Below are positions 18,272 to 26,204 of a stretch of DNA of 64,000 nucleotides, piece after piece. The DNA comes from Paracoccus wurundjeri (GTDB taxonomy: Bacteria; Pseudomonadota; Alphaproteobacteria; Rhodobacterales; Rhodobacteraceae), in assembly GCF_030678915.1 (NCBI RefSeq), contig NZ_JAUUTZ010000013.1, positions 58,151 to 122,150 of the forward strand. The letters are read 5' to 3'. Under the pieces are notes generated by a model, which was not told the origin of the DNA, ran no database searches, and saw only the letters and a program-made list of their open reading frames with translations. The position numbers and the translations under genes were made by a program. Numbering within the stretch: position 1 is the first letter of the stretch; each line of letters starts with the position of its first letter.

Positions 18272-19867
18272 TCAGAATTCTTGGAATCGGGCGTTGCCTG
18301 CTGGCGCGCCACCCATCGCGGCAACCAGCGCGACCGGTGCGATATCGGCAGTCATTTCCATATCCGGCTCCGTCTCTTCCAAACCATCGGGATCCGATGT
18401 CTCACCAATGCTGAACCGTGCGAATTCGCGCATCAGATCATCCGCGCGCTGCACAAGCGACACCGCCACGGCGTTTGTCGACTCGGCCACGGCCGCGTTT
18501 TGCTGAGTCACCTGATCCAGCTGATTGACGCCTACCGTGATCTCTCCCAGCCCGGTCGATTGTTCGCTTGCCGCGATCGCGATTGCGGAAATCTGATCGG
18601 ACACATCCAGAGCCTTGTGCAGGATCTGTTCCAGACACTCGCCTGTCCGGTCGACCAGGGCGGAACCCGCCTCGACCTGCGTGGCGCTTTTAGAGATCAA
18701 TGTCTTGATCTCACGCGCGGATTCGGATGCACGCTGCGCCAGTCCGCGAACCTCCGAGGCGACAACCGCGAAACCGCGCCCGGCTTCGCCGGCCCGGGCG
18801 GCCTCGACCCCCGCATTCAGTGCCAGCAAATTGGTCTGGAAGGCGATGTCGTCGATCACGCCGATAATTCTGGTGATCTGATCCGAGGATTTCTCGATTC
18901 CCTTCATCGCTTCGACCGCCTCGCGCACGACCGACGCGCCGCTTTCCGCGATTTTCCGGTTCTCGAGACTTGCATTCTCGGCATTCTTGGCCCGAATCGC
19001 CGTCGACCTTACGCTTTCGGTCAATTCGTTCAGCGCCGCTGCCGATTGTTCAAGCGTCGCGGCCTGGGTCTCGGCACGGCTGGACAGATCCTCGGCAGCC
19101 GAGGTGATTTCCGCCGATCCGCCACGAACCTGATCCGCTACATCCGAGAACCGCGAAAGCGCGCCCGACAATATCAGGACCACACTGTTATAAGCTTCAC
19201 GCAGCGCCTCATATTCGGCGGGAAAGGGATCCTGTTCGGGGCTGGGGATCGCCTCGGTCAGATCGCCATTCGCCAGCCGGTTCAGGCCCGCGCCGATCTC
19301 TCCGACAACCCGGGCCTGCGCCTGCCGCTCGGTTTCGCGGTTGCTGTTTGCCTTTGCTTCCCTTGCAAGAATCTCGTCACTCAGCCTGCTGCGCGCCTGC
19401 ATATTATCCCTGAATTTCCGCAGCGCCCGGGACAGTTGCGCCAGCTCGTTTCCGCCTTCAAGCCCGGTGATTTCGATCGACATATCATTATCCGCAAGGC
19501 ACCGGGCCTGCGTGACAATGCGGGAAATCTGCCGCGAGATCGACAGACCCAGCATCGCGGCAAGCATGCCGCCACATAACGCAATCGCGGCAATCCCGGC
19601 CATGATCGTGATCAGCATGCCACGGTGAAGCGCCGCACGCCCTTCATCCAGTGCCGCCTGCCGTTCAGAGGCATACGGCGCAAAAGACTGCGACAGCGAT
19701 GGCGCTTCACCCGTCTCGGCAAACCGGTCGATCTGCATATCTGCCTGCTGCAGGTAGTGCATGCGTTGCAACTGACCGCCCGCAATCAATCCGAAAGCGA
19801 TGACCAAAGTCAGGATAATGCCGAAGCATATGAAGATCTGCGTTCCAATTTTCACGTTCCGTAACAT
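18272..19867 (-). CDS. Methyl-accepting chemotaxis protein with minimal periplasmic loop
   Basis: A 531-residue receptor. TM1 is about residues 10-32 and TM2 about 84-108, leaving only about 50 periplasmic residues, too few for a standard ligand-binding domain. A HAMP segment follows TM2 (ISRQISRIVTQARCLADNDM), a second HAMP-like stretch lies near residues 190-240, then the signalling domain with hairpin tip IDDIAFQTNLLALNAGVEAARAG (split here: IDDIAFQTNLLALNA then GVEAARAGEAGRGFAVVA). The ATG at 19867 follows GAGGAATCTC. First gene of the minus chemotaxis operon, 174 bp before the STAS gene. Confidence 0.92.
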   Translation of the reverse strand: MLRNVKIGTQIFICFGIILTLVIAFGLIAGGQLQRMHYLQQADMQIDRFAETGEAPSLSQSFAPYASERQAALDEGRAALHRGMLITIMAGIAAIALCGGMLAAMLGLSISRQISRIVTQARCLADNDMSIEITGLEGGNELAQLSRALRKFRDNMQARSRLSDEILAREAKANSNRETERQAQARVVGEIGAGLNRLANGDLTEAIPSPEQDPFPAEYEALREAYNSVVLILSGALSRFSDVADQVRGGSAEITSAAEDLSSRAETQAATLEQSAAALNELTESVRSTAIRAKNAENASLENRKIAESGASVVREAVEAMKGIEKSSDQITRIIGVIDDIAFQTNLLALNAGVEAARAGEAGRGFAVVASEVRGLAQRASESAREIKTLISKSATQVEAGSALVDRTGECLEQILHKALDVSDQISAIAIAASEQSTGLGEITVGVNQLDQVTQQNAAVAESTNAVAVSLVQRADDLMREFARFSIGETSDPDGLEETEPDMEMTADIAPVALVAAMGGAPAGNARFQEF

Positions 19868-20210
19868 GAGATTCCTCAAATATTTACTGACACTTATTCG
19901 GCCGAAATCGTCTTTCTCGGGCCTGATGTTCTGGTGTGATTCGCCCATGACGGCGCAGCGTCCCGCAGGCGCAGCGTAACCGGGCCGGCATAAGACCGGC
20001 CGGTCCTGTGCCGGAATCAGGATCCGGACGGATTCGATGCCATGCAGTCGTAAAACCCACATTCGGACTCCTGTTGCGATGCGGATGAGATTACGGGCGA
20101 AAGATTAAGGAATACCTGCCGGTGTCGCATCCGGATGAAAGCGATTCCGCGCAACCATTTGTTAAATCCCCGCTGCTAGGAATCGGGTCATCGCCTCGAA
20201 AGGAGTTGCC
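19868..20210. other. Divergent intergenic region between two chemotaxis operons
   Basis: 343 bp without a gene, which must hold promoters for both operons. Visible elements are a GGCCGG-N7-CCGGCC hairpin (19983-20001) and, at the right end, AAGGAG about 6 bases before the GTG of the plus-strand STAS gene. I cannot identify a convincing sigma-70 or sigma-28 promoter by eye. Confidence 0.6.
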
Positions 20211-20486
20211 GTGACCATTTTGACCTTGCCCGAAACGCTTGACCGAAGGGCAGTAGCGGAACTTTCCCCGAAACTTCTGGCCCTTCGCGGCGCCGCGATC
20301 GTGCTGGATGCGGGCTCTGTCCGGAAACTGGGCACGATCGCGTTCGAAATGCTGATCGCCGCGCGACATCAATGGCAGGCGGACGGAATGGAAATCGAAT
20401 TTCGCAACTGGTCCGAAGACGCGATGCAGGCGCTGAATCGTATCGGCGCATCTGTAGAGATGCTGACGGGTGAGGCAGGGCAATGA
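20211..20486 (+). CDS. STAS-domain protein of the plus chemotaxis operon
   Basis: A 91-residue STAS-like protein (LTLPETLDRRAVAELSPKL, then VLDAGSVRKLGTIAFEMLIA). GTG start at 20211 preceded by AAGGAG. The predicted phosphorylation-site Ser is not obvious. First gene of the plus operon; its stop overlaps cheY (ATGA at 20483). The same order, STAS then cheY, occurs in the divergent operon. Confidence 0.78.
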   Translation: MTILTLPETLDRRAVAELSPKLLALRGAAIVLDAGSVRKLGTIAFEMLIAARHQWQADGMEIEFRNWSEDAMQALNRIGASVEMLTGEAGQ

Positions 20487-20851
20487 CAATACGCATTCTC
20501 GCGATCGACGATTCGCCGACCATACGCGCGCTGGTCGCCAAGGCGCTTCGCGGCGCCGGATTCGAAGTGGTTCTTGCCTCTGACGGGGTGAGCGGGATCG
20601 AATCCCTGCAGGAAGCTCAGCCCGATCTGATCATCACCGACATCAACATGCCGCGAATGGACGGGTTCAGGGTTATCGAAACGGTTCGCGCCGACGACCG
20701 CTATTCGGATGTTCCGATCCTTGTCCTGACAACGGAAAGCGGGGCCGATCTCAAGGCGCGGGCACGCCGCGCGGGCGCCACCGCCTGGATCGTCAAACCG
20801 TTCAAGGATGCCAGGCTGATTGCAATCATCAACAGGGTGCTGGGGAGGTAG
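20483..20851 (+). CDS. cheY: Chemotaxis response regulator CheY (plus operon, first)
   Basis: A 122-residue receiver: ILAIDDSPTIRALV with DD9-10, D53 in LIITDINMPRMDG, Thr in VLTTESGADL and Lys in WIVKPFKDA. Overlaps the STAS gene by 4 bp and precedes cheA by 3 bp. It is close in style to the CheY of the minus operon. Confidence 0.93.
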   Translation: MTIRILAIDDSPTIRALVAKALRGAGFEVVLASDGVSGIESLQEAQPDLIITDINMPRMDGFRVIETVRADDRYSDVPILVLTTESGADLKARARRAGATAWIVKPFKDARLIAIINRVLGR

Positions 20852-20854
20852 CAA

Positions 20855-22951
20855 ATGGCCGAGATGGACGAAATCCAGGAAATGTTCTTCGACGAATGCG
20901 GCGAACTTCTGGAAGGGCTTGCAAACGGCCTTCGTCAAATGGACCAGCCCGGATATGACAAGGAAACGGTCCATGCCGTCTTCCGTGCCGTCCATTCGAT
21001 CAAAGGCGGTGCCGCCGCATTCGGGCTGAACGATCTGGTTACATTCGCGCATCGGTTCGAAACCGTCCTTGATCTGCTGCGCTCGGACAGGCTGGAAGCG
21101 GATCCGGCATTGATGTCCATCATGCACCGGTCGTCGGATTGCCTTGCCGATCTGGTGACGGCAGCGCGTCAATCCTCCGAGCCGGACCACGCTCAGCGCG
21201 AGGCATTGCTGACAGAGCTTGACCGGATCATGGCCGATGGCGGGGATGATGACGCGATAGAGTTCACGCCGATGGTCATCGATATCGGCGCTCTGGATGG
21301 CGAAGATCCCCAGCCCGGGCTTGCCGGTCAGGCCGGGTTCAACATTCATTTCATTCCCGATGGCGATCTTTACCGGTCCGGGAACGAGCCGGCGGCCCTG
21401 TTCCTTGCCCTGGCGAAACTGGGCGAGGCAGAGATCCGGGTGGATTCCGATTTCGTTCCGCCCCTGTCGGACTGGTCGGAAGATCAGCCGCAACTCCGGT
21501 GGACGATCGTCCTGCACACGGATTGCCCCGCCGATGAGATCGCCGAGATTTTCGAATTCGTCGAGGATTGCTGCGAGCTTCACGTGACCCCGCTGACAGC
21601 AGAACCGGATGGCCCCCCGGAACCGGACGAGATCTCCGATTCCGCGCCCGGGGACATTCCCGAACCCGCGCAGATCAACCCGCCGGAGCCCGCTCAGACC
21701 GATTCCGCCAAGCCATCAAGACCCGCTGCACCCGGCGGCGATTCCGGTGCGACGATCCGGGTCAGCCTCGCACGGGTGGACCGGCTGATGAACATGATCG
21801 GCGAGCTCGTCATCAAAGAGGCGATGCTCGCGCAGGTTATCCAGACCGCCGGGATGAGCGAGGATCCCGATGTCCTTGCGGGCCTAGACGCCATCGGCCA
21901 GCTTGCCGGCGACATTCAGGAAAGCGTCATGGCGATCCGCGCGCAGCCGCTGAAGCTGGTGTTCCAGCGCATGCATCGCATCGTCCGCGAAGCCGCCGAC
22001 GCGACCGGCAAACAGGTCAGTCTGATCACCGTCGGAGAAGAGACCGAGGTGGACAAGACCATGATCGAGCGGCTGATCGATCCCCTGACCCATATGATCC
22101 GCAATTCGGTGGATCACGGTCTGGAAGACGGCGAAACACGGCAGGCGCGCGGAAAACCCGCGGAAGGCCGGATCACCCTTTCGGCCGCCCATCGCTCTGG
22201 CCGGGTCCAGATCGAGGTTTCGGATGATGGCGGCGGGATCAATCGGCCGAAAGTGCGTGAAATCGCCGAAGAACGGGGGTTGATCGCGCCCGGCGCGTCC
22301 CTGAACCCGGCAGAGATCGATCAGCTTCTGTTCATGCCGGGCTTTTCATCGAAGACCGAAGTCTCGGCTTTATCCGGGCGTGGCGTCGGGCTGGATGTCG
22401 TCCGGCGCGAGATCATGGATCTTGGCGGTCGCGTGATGATCCACTCGGAAATCGGGCAGGGCACAACATTCTCGATCGCCTTGCCGCTGACCCTGGCCGT
22501 TCTTGAAGGAATGCTGATTCAGCTTTGCGGTGAAACGATGGTTCTGCCGATCAACGCGGTTCAGGAAACGATGCGGGCCAATCCATCGATACTGCATGGT
22601 GTCGGGCAGGATGGCCGGCTTCTGTCCAATCGCGGCGATCTGATACCCATCATCGATCTGGCCGGAGAGTTCGGATTGCGTGACAGCCCCGCGACGATCG
22701 AAGGCGGCGTCCTGATCGTGATCGAGGCCGACAATCAGAAACGATCCGCCTTGCTGGTGGATGGCATCATCGATCAACGCCAGGTCGTCATCAAAAGTCT
22801 TGAAGAGAATTACGGGCATGTGCCGGGGGTGTCGGCCGCGACCATCCTTGGCGACGGCAAGATCGCCCTCATCATCGACCCCGAAGAGGTCGTCCGGACA
22901 TCGTCCGGCGATCACGACAGGGCAGTCCCGGCCGCAGCAGCACAGGGATGA
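20855..22951 (+). CDS. cheA: Chemotaxis sensor histidine kinase CheA (plus operon)
   Basis: A 698-residue CheA. Hpt domain with His47 in RAVHSIKGGAAAFG; a P2-like region; a Pro/Glu-rich linker around residues 250-295; the dimerisation segment RVDRLMNMIGELVIKEAML; HATPase N-box HMIRNSVDHGLE with SDDGGGIN and SGRGVGLDVVR; and a C-terminal CheW-like domain. It is longer than the divergent copy mainly in the linker. Follows cheY by 3 bp and precedes cheW by 3 bp. Confidence 0.94.
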   Translation: MAEMDEIQEMFFDECGELLEGLANGLRQMDQPGYDKETVHAVFRAVHSIKGGAAAFGLNDLVTFAHRFETVLDLLRSDRLEADPALMSIMHRSSDCLADLVTAARQSSEPDHAQREALLTELDRIMADGGDDDAIEFTPMVIDIGALDGEDPQPGLAGQAGFNIHFIPDGDLYRSGNEPAALFLALAKLGEAEIRVDSDFVPPLSDWSEDQPQLRWTIVLHTDCPADEIAEIFEFVEDCCELHVTPLTAEPDGPPEPDEISDSAPGDIPEPAQINPPEPAQTDSAKPSRPAAPGGDSGATIRVSLARVDRLMNMIGELVIKEAMLAQVIQTAGMSEDPDVLAGLDAIGQLAGDIQESVMAIRAQPLKLVFQRMHRIVREAADATGKQVSLITVGEETEVDKTMIERLIDPLTHMIRNSVDHGLEDGETRQARGKPAEGRITLSAAHRSGRVQIEVSDDGGGINRPKVREIAEERGLIAPGASLNPAEIDQLLFMPGFSSKTEVSALSGRGVGLDVVRREIMDLGGRVMIHSEIGQGTTFSIALPLTLAVLEGMLIQLCGETMVLPINAVQETMRANPSILHGVGQDGRLLSNRGDLIPIIDLAGEFGLRDSPATIEGGVLIVIEADNQKRSALLVDGIIDQRQVVIKSLEENYGHVPGVSAATILGDGKIALIIDPEEVVRTSSGDHDRAVPAAAAQG

Positions 22952-22954
22952 ATC

Positions 22955-23425
22955 ATGCTTCAGTCAATGTCACATAATACTGTCGGAAAAAGCGACGTCG
23001 TTGCCTTCAAGCTGGCAGAGCAGGATTTCTGCATAGATATCGGTCTGGTGCGGGAAATTCGCGGCTGGTCACCCACGACGACCCTGCCGCATGCGCCCGA
23101 TTACGTGAAAGGGGTGATCAACCTGCGCGGCTCTGTCGTGACCGTGGTCGATCTTTCAGCCCGGCTGGGCTTTGGCGCCACCACGCCGTCGCAGCGACAT
23201 GTGGTCATCATTGCAATGCATGAAGAGCGCGTGGTCGGGCTGCTGGCCGATCTCGTGTCGGATATCGTCACGGTCAATGACGGGAGTATTCAACCCGTTC
23301 CCGACATCGCCCTGACGCATGCGCGCGAATTCATCACCGGCATGATCACATTCGACGATGGCCAGATCCTTCGAAAGATCGATCTGTCCCAGGTTCTGCC
23401 CATTGCCCGGGAAGAAACCGCATGA
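22955..23425 (+). CDS. cheW: Chemotaxis coupling protein CheW (plus operon)
   Basis: A 156-residue CheW-domain protein: VVAFKLAEQDFCIDIGLVREI, PHAPDYVKGVINLRGSVVTVVDL and GLLADLVSDIV. It starts 3 bp after cheA and overlaps cheR by 4 bp (ATGA). Links the second CheA to receptors that must be encoded elsewhere, because this operon has none. Confidence 0.93.
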   Translation: MLQSMSHNTVGKSDVVAFKLAEQDFCIDIGLVREIRGWSPTTTLPHAPDYVKGVINLRGSVVTVVDLSARLGFGATTPSQRHVVIIAMHEERVVGLLADLVSDIVTVNDGSIQPVPDIALTHAREFITGMITFDDGQILRKIDLSQVLPIAREETA

Positions 23426-24291
23426 GCGCGTTACAGATGATCGAAGCGCCGGCCCTGTCCGACCGCCAGTTCGACAGGCTGGCCCGGATCGTCCGCCAAG
23501 ATAGCGGCATCGTCCTGACAACGGCAAAGCGCAGCCTTCTGGCAGCACGTCTCAACCGGCGGTTACGCTCGCTTAATCTGCGCGATTACGGCGCATATTG
23601 CCAGCGGCTGGAGGGCACCGATGGGATCGAGGAGCGGCGGCATCTGCTGTCGGCCGTCACGACCAATGTCACCGCGTTTTTCCGCGAGGCGCATCATTTC
23701 GACGCGCTTGCCACCGAGATTCTGCCTCCGCTTGTCGATGCGGCTCGGGCGGGCGAACGGATTCGCCTGTGGTCCGCCGCCTGTGCCTCGGGGGAAGAGG
23801 CATATTCGATCGCGATGACGCTGCTTGACCTGTTTCCGGATGCCGCGCGTCATGATCTGCGCATTCTCGCCACCGATATCGATCCCGCGATGGTGGCGCA
23901 AGCGGAAGCGGGGCGATACGCCGCGCAGGCATTGCACCCGCTTGGCGCGAAACGTCTGTTGCGGTTCTTCCGGCGGGAAGGCGAGCAATACACGGCAAAT
24001 TCTGACCTGCGTGCGATCATTCGGTTCGCCGAACTGAATCTTCATGACGACTGGCCGTTTTCCGGCCAGTTCAACGTCATATTCTGCCGCAATGCCGTGA
24101 TCTATTTCGATGCCCCTGCCCGGCGCAGGCTGTGGTGCAGATTCGCCCGGCAAATCGGGAATGGCGGCGCGCTGTTCATCGGCCATTCCGAACGGCTGGA
24201 TGGCCCGGCAGCTGGTCTGTTCGATCCCACCGGAACGACACAATTCCGCCGTAATGGCACTCTGCCACCTAATCGCCCTGAAGGAGAATGA
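23422..24291 (+). CDS. cheR: Chemotaxis protein methyltransferase CheR (plus operon)
   Basis: A 289-residue methyltransferase with TTNVTAFFREAHHFDAL (the NxTxFFR motif), the SAM loop WSAACASGEEAYSIAMTLLD, RILATDIDPAMV and FNVIFCRNAVIYFD. All canonical motifs are intact, in contrast to the CheR of the minus operon. Overlaps cheW; the next cheY starts 1 bp after its stop. Confidence 0.94.
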   Translation: MSALQMIEAPALSDRQFDRLARIVRQDSGIVLTTAKRSLLAARLNRRLRSLNLRDYGAYCQRLEGTDGIEERRHLLSAVTTNVTAFFREAHHFDALATEILPPLVDAARAGERIRLWSAACASGEEAYSIAMTLLDLFPDAARHDLRILATDIDPAMVAQAEAGRYAAQALHPLGAKRLLRFFRREGEQYTANSDLRAIIRFAELNLHDDWPFSGQFNVIFCRNAVIYFDAPARRRLWCRFARQIGNGGALFIGHSERLDGPAAGLFDPTGTTQFRRNGTLPPNRPEGE

Positions 24292-24292
24292 G

Positions 24293-24682
24293 ATGCCTTT
24301 GAAATCGCAATTGCATGTAATGGTGGTGGATGACATGACTGTCAGCCGCGCCTTGATAGAACAGGCGCTGGATTGGGCCAAAATCCCGAATGTGCAATAT
24401 GAAGCGGATGGCAAGACCGCGTTTCAGAAACTCGCAGCTTCGCCGGTTCATCTGGTGATATCGGATTACAACATGCCGGGCATGGACGGTCTTGCCCTGC
24501 TGGAGGCGCTGCGCAGCAACAAAAGCACGCAGAGGATCGGCTTTATCCTGATCACCGGCACCGCCAGCCGCGAAACGATCCTGCGCGGGCAAAAGGCGGG
24601 GATGAACAATTTCATCGCCAAGCCCTTCACCAAAGAGCAGTTGCTGGGTTGTATCGAAAAGGTAACGGGTAAATTGACGTGA
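24293..24682 (+). CDS. CheY-like response regulator (plus operon, second)
   Basis: A 129-residue receiver: LHVMVVDDMTVSRALIEQ with DD13-14, D58 in LVISDYNMPGMDG, Thr in LITGTASRET and Lys in FIAKPFTKEQ. AAGGAG precedes the ATG at 24293. More divergent than the other two CheY proteins; could be a phosphate sink or a dedicated output. Overlaps the next gene by 4 bp (GTGA). Confidence 0.9.
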   Translation: MPLKSQLHVMVVDDMTVSRALIEQALDWAKIPNVQYEADGKTAFQKLAASPVHLVISDYNMPGMDGLALLEALRSNKSTQRIGFILITGTASRETILRGQKAGMNNFIAKPFTKEQLLGCIEKVTGKLT

Positions 24683-25038
24683 ATTCATTTGATATCATCC
24701 CTGATCAGAGCGAGCCGCTGCAGGCGGTTCTTGGCCGTGCTTCGGCGGAAGCACGACGCCTGACCGAAGAGCTTGCCGTTCTGGACCGCGTCATCGGACG
24801 GGTGATCCTGTCTGCAAACGCCGAAGAAATCCCGGATTTGCAGCAGGCCGATGCAATATGCCAAGGGCTGGAAGGCTTGTCGCGGTTCCTCACAGCGCTT
24901 GCGGAAGCGACGGATCCGGCGGTGATGTGCAATCCCGTTCTGGCTGCCCGGAATGTTCCCATGCGGGCGCAGGCGGGTCGCCTTGCCAAAGGGCCACTAC
25001 CAGTCCCCGGCCCCGAAGACGAGCTTTGGGATGGATGA
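24679..25038 (+). CDS. Small chemotaxis-operon protein of unknown function
   Basis: A 119-residue soluble, helical protein starting with GTG at 24679 and translationally coupled to the upstream cheY. No domain recognised. The C-terminus ends GPEDELWDG, an acidic-aromatic tail that could bind a CheY or CheR. Its position at the end of a che operon recalls CheT, a small protein encoded in the Sinorhizobium che operon, but similarity was not established. Confidence 0.7.
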   Translation: MNSFDIIPDQSEPLQAVLGRASAEARRLTEELAVLDRVIGRVILSANAEEIPDLQQADAICQGLEGLSRFLTALAEATDPAVMCNPVLAARNVPMRAQAGRLAKGPLPVPGPEDELWDG

Positions 25039-25103
25039 TGCCGGATGCGTCCGGTTTCAGGCCCGGCGCGAAACCATATCCGGTCGGCACCTGTCTGCGA
25101 AGA

Positions 25104-26204
25104 CTACCCGATCTCGCCCCGAACCCCACCCGTCTGCGCCCGGTCCATCAACAGATGATCCAGCAGAACGCAGGCCGCCATCGCCTCGGCCACGGGGACC
25201 GCGCGGATACCGACGCAAGGATCATGACGACCCTTGGTGATCAGGTCGATTTCCCCGCCCATCCGGTTGATCGTCTTGCGCGGCGTGGTGATAGAGCTGG
25301 TCGGTTTGACCGAGAAACGCAAGACGATGTCCTGCCCGGTCGAGATACCGCCAAGAATCCCCCCCGCATGATTGGACTGAAACCGGGGGCCGTGGTTGCC
25401 CATGCGGATTTCATCGGCATTCGCGGTCCCGGTCAGGCTGGCCGCCGCCATGCCCTCGCCGATCTCGACACCTTTCACGGCATTGATCGACATCATCGCC
25501 GCCGCCAGATCGGTATCCAGCTTGGCATAGACCGGCGCGCCAAGACCCGGCGGGCAGCCTTCGATCAGCAATTCCACCGCCGCGCCGACGCTGTTCTGAC
25601 TCTTGCGGATACCGTCAAGATAACCGGACCATGCATCCACGGCAGAGGCGTCGGGCAGGAAGAACGGGTTCCCCGGAATCGCCGCAGGATCGAAACGGTC
25701 GCGGTTCAGCCGCATCTCGCCCATCTGCACCATGTAACCGGTGATCTTCAGGTCGGGCAGCAGATGCCGCAACACTGCCTGCGCCACGCCTCCGGCCGCG
25801 ACCCGGGCGGCAGTTTCGCGCGCGCTTGAACGGCCGCCGCCGCGATAATCCCGGATCCCGTATTTCAGATGATAGGCGATATCGGCATGGCCGGGACGAA
25901 AACTGGTGGCGATATCCCCATAATCCTTTGATCTTTGATCGGTGTTCTCGATCATCAACTGAATCGGGGTGCCGGTTGTCTGGCCTTCGAACACGCCCGA
26001 AAGGATACGCACCTGATCCGGCTCTTTCCGCTGCGTGGTGTGTTTCGATGTGCCCGGACGGCGGCGGTCGAGAAATTGCTGGATATATGCCTCGTCCAGC
26101 TCCACCCGGGGCGGCACCCCGTCGACCGTCACGCCCAACGCGGGGCCGTGGCTTTCACCCCATGTGGTGAACCGGAATTCGCGGCCAAAGGTGTTATAGC
26201 TCAT
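25104..26204 (-). CDS. aroC: Chorismate synthase
   Basis: A 366-residue FMN-dependent enzyme that converts EPSP to chorismate. It carries the three family signatures: [17 protein letters not shown] near the N-terminus, [14 protein letters not shown] around residue 103 and [19 protein letters not shown] around residue 125. The ATG at 26204 overlaps the mutS stop (ATGA), so it is probably co-transcribed with mutS. Length is normal. Confidence 0.96.
   Translation of the reverse strand: MSYNTFGREFRFTTWGESHGPALGVTVDGVPPRVELDEAYIQQFLDRRRPGTSKHTTQRKEPDQVRILSGVFEGQTTGTPIQLMIENTDQRSKDYGDIATSFRPGHADIAYHLKYGIRDYRGGGRSSARETAARVAAGGVAQAVLRHLLPDLKITGYMVQMGEMRLNRDRFDPAAIPGNPFFLPDASAVDAWSGYLDGIRKSQNSVGAAVELLIEGCPPGLGAPVYAKLDTDLAAAMMSINAVKGVEIGEGMAAASLTGTANADEIRMGNHGPRFQSNHAGGILGGISTGQDIVLRFSVKPTSSITTPRKTINRMGGEIDLITKGRHDPCVGIRAVPVAEAMAACVLLDHLLMDRAQTGGVRGEIG

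Noticed and set aside
20369..21583. 404-codon minus-strand frame over the plus che genes
   Set aside because: Antisense to STAS, cheY and cheA, all with intact motifs; no recognisable domain.
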